Below the pieces are notes generated by a model that was not told the origin of the DNA, did no database searches, and saw only the letters and a list, made by a program, of their open reading frames with translations. A stretch of 64,000 nt of DNA from Spironucleus salmonicida (lineage: Eukaryota > Fornicata > Diplomonadida > Hexamitidae): the NCBI GenBank assembly GCA_000497125.2, contig CM035321.1, positions 1,268,001 to 1,332,000 on the forward strand, given 5' to 3'. Positions 1 to 12,351 of the stretch are shown here, piece by piece. Positions within the stretch are counted from its first letter, which is position 1. Each line of letters starts with the position of its first letter. Both the position numbers and the translations under genes were made by a program.

Positions 1-193
1 TAGATGCCACTTCTTGAAATGATAATCCTATTACCACATCTGTGACCAAATATTTAATATCAACCTGTCCTGTGATTCCTTTTCCATCTAAAAATAGAAC
101 TTTGTGACTATCATAATTGACGAAAACACAAATAACACCTATTTTGTACACTCACTCCCAAAGTTCCAAATATCTGATACTATATCTCCCCAT
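1..193 (-). pseudogene. partial gene with an in-frame TGA, running off the left edge
   Basis: On the minus strand an ATG at 191-193 opens 13 codons (MGRYSIRYLELWE), then meets TGA at 152-154. The same frame continues open to the window edge with protein-like composition (VYKIGVICVFVNYDSHK, later LDGKGITGQVDI). Either this is a decayed gene or a base error (for example TGG read as TGA), or the stretch after the stop has its real start elsewhere. A second frame is also open from the ATG at 112-114, so the reading is not certain. No family is recognised. It lies 42 bp past the stop of the cysteine-rich gene on the same strand. Confidence 0.3.
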
Positions 194-235
194 CTAGTCT
201 ATTTTCTGTCTTCTACCCTAATTTTAATAAAACCC

Positions 236-2056
236 TCACTTAGCATACAGCTGGGTTTCATTAATTAAACCTGCCGAACTATTGCCCTTAATCTGCGGCA
301 TTCCTACCTCCCTGCTAGGCATCACAATTGAGTTCCTCCTAGGAATTTAGCTGCGCTTTTTGAAATAGAAGTAAATGCCAAATGCTGCTAAACCCAACAC
401 AATTAACACCATGACGACGATGCCTACGATCAAACCGGTCGAGTTGCCTTTCTGGTTTTGCTCGATTGGTTCACAACCCAGAATCGATGGGTTAAAAACC
501 TCGCCTTTGGGGCAGTTCACGTCTATGCATTATCCGTGTACTATCTCATATCCAGCCTTACATATGGTGCACAATTCGTTGATCAGTGCATTTTCGGACT
601 TGCAGGCGCTGCACTTTTTTCTGTCATCCAGAAGGTTTGTCTGGCAGACGCATTGCTCACCATCGCACGTGCCGTTGCGGTCACATTCCGTGCCATTGTA
701 GACACAATTTTGGTGCACGCAGTTATTATTTATGAGCTAGAATGCTGGTAGGCAGTTAGAGCAACCAGTATTCGGATCTGAATGTTGATCGATACATTTA
801 CATATTCCAGTGTTCAGGCATGTGCCATGACCGCTGCATAGTGAGTCTCCGGTGATGCATTTTTCTGGGCGGCAATCGCGGTTATCGATGTGACCATAAT
901 ATGTAGATCCTGACTTACACTCATAGCAGCCTTTGCGGGGATCATTGTAGATATAGTCACCGCAGTCTCCACAAACTAGCTAAACTCCTTCAATTATGCA
1001 GGTACCACGATGATAGCAGCTTCCAATCGGTGATTTACAGAGGTCTAAACCGCAGTTAAAGTCGTTATAATATAATTCGGAGTATCCTTCTTTGCATTAG
1101 CAAACCTTTCCGCTGGTTCCATTTTCGCATTGGCATTTATACCCTGAAGATTCCCCGCAGTATCCATTGTCGCTGCATATTTTATCACCTCTTACACAGT
1201 CAGGACTCACACATTCTGTGTTATTGTTAGCGAAAACTAAGCCATCTGCGCATAATTCACACGAAGATCCAGAAAATCCTGGGACACATCTACATTCAAA
1301 AGTGGTATAATCACAATTTCCGCGATTATTACACTCAGTATCACCTGTTTTGCAAATATTATGGATACACTTCCCATTATGAAGTGTAAAATCAGTAATG
1401 CATGTTGTACAGACGGAAGTTGGGTCAAAATTTCCTTCGCAAGTACATTTACCTTCACTATTACATTTACCTTTATTGTTGCATTCAATACCTCCGATAA
1501 TGCAAGCGGTATCCACACAAATACGGTCAGATTATGGATTTACAAAAGCTGCTCCAGTAATACATTCTCTACACGCTTAACGTGGATCGTTTTTAGTATA
1601 AATACCACATCCATTACAAACGAATTCTTGTGCCTGTACATTCAATATACAATTAGAACGACCATAACATTCACCTTTGTTGGATTTGCATAAATCTACT
1701 GCACATTATTAACTATTGGGTATCAAACGTGTCCCAGTTGCACATTGGCAATAATATTCTGTAAATCCGGTGTTACAGCGGCATATATTTTTATTAACAC
1801 CACCGCAAATCCCATTTCCAGAACAAATTGTATCATTTATAACACAATTTTAGTTTACACATTCAGTATTATTATTGACAGGGATCAAACCGGCTGAGCA
1901 TTCATTGCATTTAAGGCCTGTAAAGTTAACGGCACACCTACATGACTAACTATCATTCTGACACTCTCCGTGACTACTGCAAATTATATTACCGATGAGA
2001 CATTCATCTGCATAACATTTACCTTCAATAGACGTTTATCCTGATGGGCATGTCAT
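236..2056 (-). CDS. VSP/HCMP-like cysteine-rich membrane protein (about 606 aa)
   Basis: This is a cysteine-rich surface protein of the diplomonad VSP/high-cysteine membrane protein type. The frame is open from ATG at 2054-2056 to TGA at 236-238 using TAA/TAG as Gln. It holds many EGF/tenascin-like units (CNNRGNCDY..CRC..GFSGSSC) and CxxC pairs. Near the C-terminus it has STGLIVGI followed by about 20 hydrophobic residues, then KKRS and a roughly 37-residue tail. The STGxIxGI lead-in resembles that of Giardia VSPs, but the CRGKA end is absent. The chosen Met (MTCPSGQ) has no signal peptide; an upstream in-frame Met at 2141-2143 gives a longer, unconvincing N-terminus. A 5' truncation is therefore possible. 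Stop context is AAGTGAG. Confidence 0.85.
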
Positions 2057-2658
2057 TTATAATATTGGAGCGGGATTTATAAGGTGTAATTTAAGGTTAT
2101 TTCCAAAGCTAATAAAATATTAAAAAGTATTTAAGAATTGCATATTGATAATTAAACATAATTATATAAATTTGTGGAAACATGTAACTAACATATTTAT
2201 ATATAAATGGTAAAGTTTCAGATTTATCATGATTCGCTTAAAGGATCTATAATTATTATATTTATTAAATTATATTTTCGTATTAAACAATGTTGTAATA
2301 AATTTTGTACTATGTTTATATGTATATTTGGCATAATCAAAAAAATTCAGCTATACATAAAATAAACAATTAATTTAATATTTTAGGGAAATACGTTACT
2401 AACATTAATATTATTTAAAGTAAGTCAAAAATAGGTTTTTTTGAAGAAGCAATATGTTAATTACTAGATATTGTATCAAAATTCACTAAAATCCGCTTAG
2501 AACCAATCACTGTCAGAATAAAATTAACCAATAAATAATATATTTATCCATTTAATCAGTTAAATCATTTGAGTGGTTACATTTTATAATTATAAGATAA
2601 TAAAGATATAATATCTATAATTTTCTATTTACATAAATAAAAATCTCTCAAAACTTCT
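2057..2658. other. AT-rich intergenic stretch
   Basis: About 600 bp of very AT-rich sequence between the Cys-rich gene and the 3' end of the next minus-strand gene. No convincing frame, RNA gene or repeat is seen. It should contain the 5' region of the cysteine-rich gene. Confidence 0.5.
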
Positions 2659-4998
2659 TCATATACCTAATATATCCTCAATACTCATTTAGTTTCCATT
2701 TTTATCTTCTTTTTCAGTCAATAGACCCCCAAATTTTTTATCAAACCCGCAAAGTACGCGCATTAACGCCTCTATTAGCACGTAAATTTCAACTTCGAAA
2801 TCATCAAACTTCAGCATGGTAAAAATGCTCATACGCTCTATTTCGGTAACTATAAAACTCGTATTGAAATCCATTTTCCATTCCTTCAAAATTGTTATTA
2901 AATTATTTGCTAAAACTGGTCTGGAAAGTGGAAATTTAAGGATTCTAGATTCGAATTGTTTCGGAAATTTGAGTTCTTTGTTCCTAAATACGGATTTAGA
3001 TGTAGAAAGTGGTAGTATAACAGTTATATTGTTAGTTGATATTTTCTACAATTTAGACTACTTCAACAGAAACTTAAAGAGTTAGGCAATTATGATTATT
3101 ATATAATTATTAGATGATATATGTGCAGCCTCTTATTATGTAATTCCAGAAGTTCTGTGTGGAATGAGATCAGTTGCATCTTCTAAGTCTAGTTGAAAGT
3201 TGTTAAGAATGCACAAAATTCTAGCGGCTGCTGAAATTCGGTAAAATCGTTATGCAGTGTCTTAGATTTCTTCTAAATAAAGTTAGGTTTTCTGGACAAA
3301 CCCGATTTTAGCTGGGGCATATATTGTGTTCATAAAATTGTTAAAAGTGACTAGTGCAAGCTCTTTGGGCTAAATTTTCTTAAATTGTGCTACTTTTATA
3401 TGTTTTTAGTGCTTTTCAACTTAATTTGCTATATGTTAGTCATATTTAAAAATTATATCCTAAAGCTACAAATTAAGCCAAGTCAACGTCCTCTTCGTTG
3501 GTAAATAAGGATTTAGCAATTCCTTTGTTATCTTGTTTTATTACTACTAAATATAATTTTCTCTATTATTACGGAAATTTGTAATTTCTGTCGAAAATTA
3601 AGACTTTGGCTATTTATCAGCAGGTATCTCAGATTTAAATATAAGGAACTTAAACATTTAAATATATTAATTATTATATGCATCCTTAACCTTTTGATTT
3701 TATAACATATTTCTTAAACAAGAAACTTGAACTTCCATATCCCCAGTAGAAAGAACATTAACAATAATTTCAGATAATTCTGACTCTAATAAACGTAGAA
3801 TTAGAAGCTAATCAGAGTGAGTAAATTGTGAAAGAGGTATAACAGCTAATTTCGTTGCTTAGCTAGATTTTCGTAAAATTGATGTTGCTTGACTACCTTT
3901 AGCATGTGAAAGTTAATTTAATTATAACGGGCTTGATGCTGATTTGTATTAATCTATAGCAACTTGAATATTTAAATTTTCATCAGATTGGTATATATTA
4001 TTGATATTAATATCATTGTTACTTTGGATAATTTATGGTTTGATGTCTTTTATAATTTATATTGGAACCGCTTCTGGGGTTGGAGCATCTTCTCGAGATT
4101 CTTCTATTTTTTCTAAATCATCACCATCTAGCTCATAGTCCATAACTAATTATCCGTTTTCGAGTACTGCTTCTCCTGGAAAGAATTTGGTTTTATCATT
4201 TTCGTATAATTTTTCTTACAAAATACGTTCATCTTTTTATGGTTTAATATTTATTTCAATTTTTGTGTCATCAATTTCAGAAATTTATTTATCAATTGAT
4301 ACATTTTAAATACTGCTATTACTCTGAAAAGAATTGTTATATGAGATTGATTTTTATTTTTGTAATAAATCAAAACCTTAGTTTATTTTTGGGATTTTCG
4401 AATCACTAGTGTTGTTTTACCTCTTCGACAGTGGAGTGTAGTTTGAGTTTTTGGTTGAGATAATTTTAGTATTTTTAATTGCTTATTCATTTACTATCTT
4501 AGTTTCTATTTTCTTAGTTTCAGTAAGTGTTTATTATTCTGATATTAAACTTTCGTCATCTTCGAAAACGGCAAATGGATTCATGAGTAAATCAGGTTAC
4601 ATTTATTTTGGTAGTTTCTTCGGAATTTCAATTTTAATTGGTTATCCAAATGCCTCTGATGTATTACTCAGATTACTTAAGTTGCTTAAATTACTAAACT
4701 AACGATTTATAGTTTTTTTTAAATTTGAAGTTTCAGATTCACTTTTTTCATTTAAAGATGTAGGTATTTATGGAATTTCATTTGTTAATAGATTCAATGC
4801 ATCATCTAATGACTGTGAATTTCTTGCACTAGAATTATGTGATGAAAGTTCAATTTGTGGAATTTATTATTTTACTTTTTCTTAATTATTTGGAAGATAC
4901 AGACGAATAGCATCTTTATTGAATTCGATAGGATTATGTTGAACCTTAGGTCTGAAATCTGCATCGATGTGAATATTTTTAATTTTATTGAAGATCAT
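2659..4998 (-). CDS. hypothetical protein, 779 aa
   Basis: A continuous frame runs from ATG 4996-4998 (MIFNKIKNIHIDADFRPK) to TGA 2659-2661, with many TAA/TAG Gln codons. The frame is bounded upstream by TGA at 5005-5007. The first half is low-complexity, rich in Ser, Asn, Gln and Glu. A conserved-looking acidic segment (DKTKFFPGEAVLENGQLVMD) lies near residue 270. The last 200 residues are more ordered and end in an acidic/hydrophobic region (FEVEIYVLIEALMRVL). No signal peptide or membrane segment is seen. I do not recognise the family; a cytoskeletal or scaffold role is only a guess. Confidence 0.75.
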
Positions 4999-5007
4999 TT
5001 TGTCTCA

Positions 5008-7492
5008 AAATTTACTACTTAGTAAAATATATAATAATAAATGTAAAAATCATTTGAAATAAAATAGAAGATTAGAAAAATTTGCCATTTTATAAAATAG
5101 TTTATATTTTATAATGTTCTAATAATAAAATAACATAAACATTGATATATATTGAGTTCTAATACTTACTAGTCACTATTTTATTTGGTTACAGTATTAT
5201 GTTAGTATAATTATTAAATTAAGAAAAATTAAGTTATTTGATAAGTAATAAAGTAATTTTTAGATTTCGTTTATTTTATGTAAGATAAACATTTATTTAT
5301 TAATAAAATTAGATTAAACTTGTATCAAGCGATGCATATTTAAAATTTTATTAAGGATTTAGGAATTACTAAAAGAAATATTATAATTAATAAGGGTTTC
5401 ACTCGAATATGTTATTCATGGGGTAAAATTGTTATAATAATAAATTTTATTGTACCTTTATGCTTTAATTTTGTTCCTATAGAAAGAGCAATAAAATATT
5501 TATTTCGTTACTGTATTTTCTTAAACTTAGATAATCACGTATTGCTTATAATTTTTATTAGTTCATCTTATTTAGACAATCTAATTTTACTAATTATATG
5601 AAATTAAATTCATACTATAAAATTACTTATCAATTTTTGTTAATCTGTGATTTTATGTTATTCGATTAATATGGAAAAACAACTAGTAATATAAGTATTC
5701 TAATATTACTAATATGCGTGTAATTTTTTATTTTGAATACCACGTTCTTTAGAATTGTAAAATGAAATATTGAAAGTAGTTTGAATCTAAATAAAATAAA
5801 GTATTTCGACGATACCAGAGTCTCAAAGAGTTAATACCCGGCCTTGATTTTTTAAATAATGGTAATTAGAGATTAATTATTTTCTATGATTTACACTACT
5901 TAATTGTAGATTATTAAATGATTATTATCAACTATTTAATACTATTTCTACTGAACCAGAATAAATGCACAGTTAAACTCCAGAGCTTCCATGCATTACT
6001 AGGCCCCATTGTAGATAATATATTATGAAAAAGAACTACACATTCATGGTTAAAAAGAATAAATCTAACTTAGATAGATAGCCTTCATAATTAAGTGTCC
6101 CTGAAAAGCAAACTAAATTTTTAGACTTGTAAGTTGTAGATTTATCTGAATGTGAAGTGTTTTCACATATTAAAATGTAAAGAGTCATAGATATCAAAGA
6201 AAATATAAGTCTAGACGAAATATAAAAATAAATTATGTTTGATGAAAAAATAAGCAGCTTAAAAGTGAAATTAAAAGTTAACATATTAAACTTCAAAACT
6301 TATTAAAGCATACCACTTAAGAAAATGAGCTAAAGTATTAATAATATAATTGATATTTTTAGTAATATAGTCTAATAATAAGAAGATACTTATGTGAAAT
6401 TAGGTTACGGAATTAAATTTATGAAGATGAAAAAGGAATTACTATCAATAGTTTGATTTAATTAATAAAAATAGTTTAATATAGGAATATTTGTATAATT
6501 AAAATGTATTAAGACCATTTTAGTGATTATAGATTTGTTCATAAATATTAGAGTTTTTATATTAACTCTAATAAATAATATAGATCCTAATAATCTTTAT
6601 GTATTTAATAGTTCTAATAATACACGAAAATTTATAACTTATCATACTTATAGGATCTTATCTAATACTAATTTAGATGAAAAATTTAAGTAACGAAAAT
6701 GAGTATTGGTAGATAAATTTAAGTTATCATGAATTATATACTTTAAACTACTATCTGCTAATACTTGAACGAATAGGATGTGCGAATTTCCTTGTTTTGA
6801 CATAATATTTATTAGCCGTTAAATATTACCAATATAACGTATCGAATAAAAATAGAAATTGTAAGATATTTAATTTTATTAAAAAATTATCGAGACTTTA
6901 GAAAATAGAAGTCTGCAGTTAACATAAGCTTCAATTTTTATTATTATGCCTAATTAAATTTTCTATTATATATTATAGGAGCTCTATGATTCAATATTAT
7001 TCGACTTTACCACTCATCTAAAGTATACACAGGTTAATAATTATCATCATGAGTGATTTATATATTATTGGTAAGACAGGTTATTGTAAATTACCAGCAG
7101 TAATGAAGATAATTAAAATAACAATTAATTCAAAATTTATGTTATTAACTTATAGAATCCTTTACGGTTATATTTATGATAAAAATTGTTTTATTTATTG
7201 AAAATAATGTCAATTATTATTCACTAGCCAAATTTGATAAATAAAAGTATATTATAAAATTTATTTAAATTGAATCATATCGTACTAAGTAAATTCATTT
7301 TGAATTCAAGTATAAATAATCTATCGTTTTATATATTTTATAGTAATTTATATTTTTTAAGTTTTAGATTTATGATTTATACTAATAATATATTTTAAAA
7401 ATTATTATTAAAATTTGCAAGATAATAAAGATTATAAAATATATATTAATTATATAATTGCCACTCTAAATTTCCGCATTCCTTAACACTAA
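5008..7492. other. 2.5-kb very AT-rich gap without a supported gene
   Basis: This is the longest gene-free stretch in the window. Short open frames exist on both strands but have Ile/Leu/Tyr/Asn-rich compositions expected from random AT-rich DNA, and none shows a family motif. The last part (about 7440-7492) should hold the alpha-giardin promoter, with an alternating A/T tract followed by the C-rich leader CCACTCTAAATTTCCGCATT. Confidence 0.5.
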
Positions 7493-8434
7493 ATGCCTCA
7501 AAACGTTAAGTACCCCGAAATGACATGCTCTCGTGCTGACGACTATGCAAAGGCTGCCGATGAATTAAATGCAGCTATGGTTGGTAAAGGTAACAACAAG
7601 GATGAACTTATTCGCATCACCAAGCAATTCAATGCCTTAGAACGTCTGGAAATTGCCAAGCAATACGAAGCCAAGCAAGGAAAGAATCTCATAGCTGTTT
7701 TCAAGGACGAGCTTAAGGGTGATCTTGAAATGTACTTCTGTGTTCTCTATAGCGGATATTACAATCAGTGGGCTACCTGGATCTTTGAAACTATTCAGGG
7801 CAAGAAAGATAACATAGACGACTTATGCGAATTACTATTCATGCTTACCAAGGAAGATTATGACCAAGTTTCTGCTGTATATGAACAAACCTACGGTGTT
7901 AACATGAAGGATTCTATCTGCGAAGATATCAAAGATTCTTAAATTTGTGGTCTTATCAAATATTTCCTCGAATCTAACAACAAATATGGTGCCGGTGCTG
8001 AAAAGCTCGCTGACTATTTATTTGAAAAGATGGATAGTGATGAATGCGAAAAGCGTTTCACCAACATTCTTTGCAATTGCCACTCTCGTATTTATAAAGA
8101 AGTGTGCGATAAGATGAAAGAAAAACACGGTAAGGATATGGAAGAAATAATCAAAAAGAAGTTCGGTGGTAAGCAAGAATTCGCTTTCCTTGATGCTCAC
8201 CACTCTCTCCTCGATCATAAGACTGGTGTTGCCCGCCAGCTCTATCTTTGCTTCAAAGGTTTAGGTACTGATGAAAAGATGATGATCAAGATCACTTAAC
8301 TTTTCGGTGATAGAATGAAAGGAGGACTTATCCAGTAGGCTTATTCTCCTTTTGGTGACGTCACTAAGGATATCAAAAGTGATCTTTCTGGAAAGGATGA
8401 AGATCTTATACTTGCCCTCTGGGGATAAGAGTGA
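7493..8434 (+). CDS. alpha-giardin (annexin family), 313 aa
   Basis: This is an annexin-fold protein of the alpha-giardin family; in Giardia these bind membranes and the flagellar/plasma-membrane cytoskeleton. ATG at 7493; TGA at 8432-8434 inside AGTGAAC, a perfect match to the Giardia poly(A) consensus. The clearest annexin repeat is the last one, around residues 254-313: KGLGTDE, then FGDRMKGG, SDLSGKDEDLILALWGQE. Length is slightly above the usual 295-300. Gln is mostly CAA/CAG, with TAA/TAG only in the 3' half (for example at 7940), and Lys is mostly AAG, suggesting high expression. A standard-code reading would split it into two pieces. A second, divergent copy lies at 25621. Confidence 0.93.
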
Positions 8435-8536
8435 ACATCCTTCTTTATTAATGCTAAAATAATTTTTTATCCAACTCGAATAAAAATCTTCGGTTGAAAT
8501 ATAAGATAACGACTATGATATGTATCCATATTCACT

Positions 8537-8603
8537 AACTTTTTTATAGTCTCTCCCAGATTGTCCTGATAAGCTACTACTAAGTAGCATTCTCAAAAAA
8601 GTT
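8537..8603. repeat. nested inverted repeat in the giardin 3' intergenic region
   Basis: Outer arms AACTTTTTT (8537-8545) and AAAAAAGTT (8595-8603) enclose an inner perfect hairpin GCTACT-ACTA-AGTAGC (8573-8588). It sits between the convergent alpha-giardin and the 216-aa gene. It could be a transcript 3'-end structure or a chance palindrome. Confidence 0.3.
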
Positions 8604-8809
8604 AAATCTTAGCTTATTCAGAGTTTGTAACAATATTAGGCTGAAATTTAATCATAGTAAACAAGAATTATAGAACTATAGTCAACATATCAAATTCTTA
8701 AGAAATAAAATTCTAGTTTTATACTGCCTGCTAAAATTTTGATAATTGGAATTTTTTTAGGGATACTGAACAGATATATATGAATATATAATATTGCTTT
8801 TATCTATAT

Positions 8810-9460
8810 TCACTACTCTTCACTTAACGTTGTAACTTATACAGATTCTACGTCTAAATCAAAAGAATCAAACTATAGTTCTAGCATACCACTGATAGAC
8901 AAGTTTTCCCCAATATCAAGTTAAATAAATTAACTTTTTCGATCTACTCCCTCTAAAAAATCAAAAAATGTTTAAACTGATACTTCTAAATCATTTTCGT
9001 AGAATAAACATTATTCAATTTTATATGAAAGTTCATCAAAATATGTTATCTCATTGAATTTTACATATCTAAGCATATAATCCTAGAGATTTGTTGTTGA
9101 ATATACAGACTCATCTGATACCGACATTGGGCTAAGTTCTTAATCTAGATCTAAGTCTTATGTACATTCGGATTCGCCAAGATCTTTAAAAAGACAAGTA
9201 TTTGAAGCAGAGAACGACTGTGAAATATGCAACCTCTAAGAAAAATTATTTTCCTAAGCTGTTAACTTATTAATAAGCTCAGATGGATTAAATTTTTAAT
9301 AATCTTTGGATTTTGTAGAAATTTAAGTCTAATCAAATGATGATGTGTTTAAATTTTTCTAAATAGAAGATTGATGGGATAATGTTTTATTTAAACTTAG
9401 AGCTGGGAGTATGAATGAATCTATACACGAACTCTGGCTTTCAGATTTGTTTTTACGCAT
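8810..9460 (-). CDS. hypothetical protein, 216 aa
   Basis: The frame runs from ATG 9458-9460 (MRKNKSESQSSC) to TGA 8810-8812, with the stop in TAGTGAAT. The N-terminal 110 residues are Ser/Asn/Gln-rich and probably disordered. The C-terminal 100 residues (from about YSTTNLQDYMLRYVKFNEI) are acidic and may be folded: FDELSYKIEQCLFYENDLEV, then FFDFLEGVD. No membrane segment or known motif. It is convergent with alpha-giardin. Function unknown. Confidence 0.7.
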
Positions 9461-9580
9461 TTGTTTAACAAATTTTATATCATATTTTATATATTATTAT
9501 CATTAAATATTATTTTAAATTTTATAAACAAAATAATTCTTAGTAACTATATATGATAAGTATGAATACTAGTTCATTTA

Positions 9581-10102
9581 ATGTCGTTTTGCTGCCAACG
9601 ACAATTCGGAAAGCAAAAAACGGTTAGTATTAATTAACTATACAGCTAACAATAAGGAGGATATCTAGCAGGTTGGCTTCTCCAACCTCTCCCTCAAATT
9701 GATCAATAATTTAAAAAGGTAAAATGCATGCAACTTGGCGAACACATTGAAATTGAAGCAAAAGAGTCTTCCCAAATCTAACCTGCTAATATCCAAGAAG
9801 CGCTAGATGCAGAATTTATGACTTCGACAAAATTAGACTTTAATAGGCGAGGAAGCAACATTGATTGTTTCCACGAACAGTGGCTATTAAGCTAAAGTAA
9901 AGTATACTAAATAGGCTCACTGGATTTGGACAAATTGGCTCCAAAAGAAGGGAAATATTATGAAATGCACCAGACAACAGATTACAACATGATCGAGCGG
10001 TTTATAGACGTCCTAGAGTACTAGAACAATTAAGCGGAGGACCACATCAACTATCTGTTCAAAATGATCGAAAACAGTCTTCCCAAATATACTAAAAAGT
10101 GA
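9581..10102 (+). CDS. hypothetical protein, 173 aa
   Basis: ATG at 9581 (MSFCCQRQFGKQK) and TGA at 10100-10102 in AAGTGAG. An in-frame TGA at 9554 bounds the start. Internal TAA/TAG codons encode Gln. The first 45 residues are Gln-rich with a GGYLAGWLLQPLPQI patch; the C-terminal half looks helical (DYNMIERFIDVLEYQNN, then LFKMIENSLPKYTKK). No recognised domain. The next gene starts 53 bp downstream on the same strand. Confidence 0.7.
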
Positions 10103-10155
10103 GTTTTTGCTGTTTCCCAAAATATATATTTAGTAATAATCTACTGTATCCCAAA

Positions 10156-10527
10156 ATGAGCATACCGAACCGAACGCTCTACGATTAGCTCCTCTAGAAA
10201 AGCCAGTGCTCCAGAATATCCAAACTACCGCAATTCAACCCGAGAGCTAGCTTCCACCGCACGCTCTCCAAGTCAGAGTGTATCGAAGAGGAGCTGATTA
10301 CGGACTTCAGAAAAGTGCCCCTACACAGATCGTATGCCTCTAGTGACCACTACGCGTTTACCCCAACTGAAAAGCGCACACCTTTCGTAGTTGATCGCTC
10401 GTCCTACCTCTACGAGTCTGTACGGCTCGCGTCGCAAGCGAGCTACACAGATGTAGAGCGGAGCTTCAAGTTTCTACAGTCGAAGAAACAGTACCAAATA
10501 AACAGATACGACAGAAAATTAAAATGA
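10156..10527 (+). CDS. hypothetical basic protein, 123 aa
   Basis: ATG at 10156 (MSIPNRTLYDQ) to TGA 10525-10527. The protein is basic and rich in Ser, Arg and Tyr (SSYLYESVRLASQASYTD, end QINRYDRKLK). It is noticeably more GC-rich than its neighbours, with only two TAR Gln codons, both near the start. It ends 2 bp from the stop of the convergent ENTH gene. No family recognised. Confidence 0.7.
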
Positions 10528-10529
10528 GC

Positions 10530-11657
10530 TCAGAATGCTAACAGGTCTTCGAGGGTCGGTTGCGGGGCGGGTTGCGTTTGCGCCGGTTAGGCCTAAACTT
10601 GCTCGGGCTGGAACTATTGGGTAGGCTGTTGTGCTAATTGTTGTTGTGGCGCCTGGGGCTATTACGCAAATTGCTGCGGAATGTTCTAAACCCGCTGTTA
10701 TTGCATCATTTAGGGTGGCTGCACGCACACACCACCTTGCTAGACAAACTACTACATCATTGGGGGCTGTCCCTGCATCATTGGGACAAAATTTTACTGG
10801 TTCAGTGGCTGGAATGCGCTCTGGCTACTGGTGCTGGGAGGCTCAGTTATGTGCTGTGATGGAGTTTGGGGTGCTACGTAGTCTGAAACTGAAGCTTTTG
10901 GTGCGAAATTTCCGTACTCTGAAGGCGGATCGCTGATGCTTACCGGCCTAGTGCCTGTGAATCTGCCTTTCACCATATCCTCAATAAGGTCTGGGACATC
11001 TTGGAATTCTGCACTAACGTGAACTTGCTTACAAATGGTCAGAATTGGACAAATACAGATTCTGAACTCGGAAACGTAGTTTTGAGCCCATTTGATATTG
11101 TTTCCAGCCTTGTACTCTCCCGCCAAGCTTTACAAAATCTACGACATCATTTTGATAACAAATCCGAGGATTTGGGTTATCATAGTCTGTATTTGTTAGG
11201 ATATGTTTAAAGTAGCGACTATAGATATGGTTTTGAGCACATATACTGATTCTTAAAACTAATCTTAGATCGGCTTTTTAAGCGATTTTTGGTATCTCAT
11301 CGCTGTGATAAGGCAGTTGTTCAGTGCATCTACTTCTATTGAGAGTGAGTTAAGTTTTAACAATACATTTTCTTACTTCAATACTTAATAGCCTAGATTA
11401 TTTAAAGGTCTTGGTGAGCATTACATGCCTTATTCACATTTAATTAAAATCATAAATAGTAAGTATATTGCTTTCAGCTATTACAGGTCGTGCCCTTTGA
11501 TCAGTACCTTAATGATATTTTCGACGACTTAATCTTATGAATACTTATCTACTTAACCTGTATAGAATACATAAACAGCATTAATCATAGAATCATCTGG
11601 GACTTGTTCGTCATTAGATGTTGCTTTTTTAATATTAGACCCAAGTACAGAGAACAT
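10530..11657 (-). CDS. ENTH-domain (epsin-like) endocytic adaptor, 375 aa
   Basis: The N-terminal 130 residues fit an ENTH domain: MFSVLGSNIKKATSNDEQVP has the lipid-binding start and the conserved ATSND, followed by IIKVLIKGHDLQQLKAIYLL and LLFMILIKCEQG, equivalent to the helix containing 'YLIKNG'. ENTH domains bind phosphoinositides and bend membranes during clathrin-linked uptake. The C-terminal half is a Pro/Gln/Met-rich disordered tail (PQQQLAQQPTQQ) ending in LEDLLAF, which resembles a clathrin-box peptide. Epsin-type tails carry such adaptor motifs. The tail coding region is GC-rich. Start 11655-11657 is preceded by AT-rich promoter-like DNA; stop 10530-10532. Confidence 0.75.
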
Positions 11658-12351
11658 TTAATATAAATTAATAATATAACTAGATATTATATATAAATAT
11701 ATACTAATTAAATCTAACTCACTAAAAATTTTTACTTATTTCATTGGTCTCTTCCGATATTTTTTTATCTAGTTTCGCTAATTTATTAATTTATATTTAA
11801 CATCTTAATTTAGCTACTTTTATTTATTTTATGCAATCAATATCCTAGATCTTAATTTCATGAGAGTCCTTCATATTTTTGTAGATATTATTAATTGCAT
11901 ATTATAATATTAATTGAAAATTCAGTACAACATTACTAATATTTTTACGGTTAAATCCATAATATATTAACTATTCGTATTGATTTAATTTTAATGTAAT
12001 TGGAAATCCATTGTATATTATCGAGAGTAACAATATCCTATTAATATATGTTAACTTAATTTACGAATCCATGATGGTGCCTTAATTATCATTGTAGTTA
12101 TTAAAAAATTATGTATTATTAAACAACTATTATTTTTATAATTAGTATTGAAAATCAACAAACTTAATTATATATTAATATTTTATATAATTTCAATATC
12201 AATTTTTTATAGTTATATTAAATATACTAAAAATAACGATAGCAAATATCACTTTTAGTATACATAAACTATACATGGAAGTCTAAAACATAACTTGTTT
12301 TTTTAATATAAATATAAATAAACAATTTAAATTTATTACGTAGATTAAATA
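11658..12351. other. AT-rich intergenic region (divergent promoters)
   Basis: Almost 700 bp of AT-rich sequence between the starts of the ENTH gene and the membrane-protein gene. No supported gene. It should contain both promoters. Confidence 0.5.
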
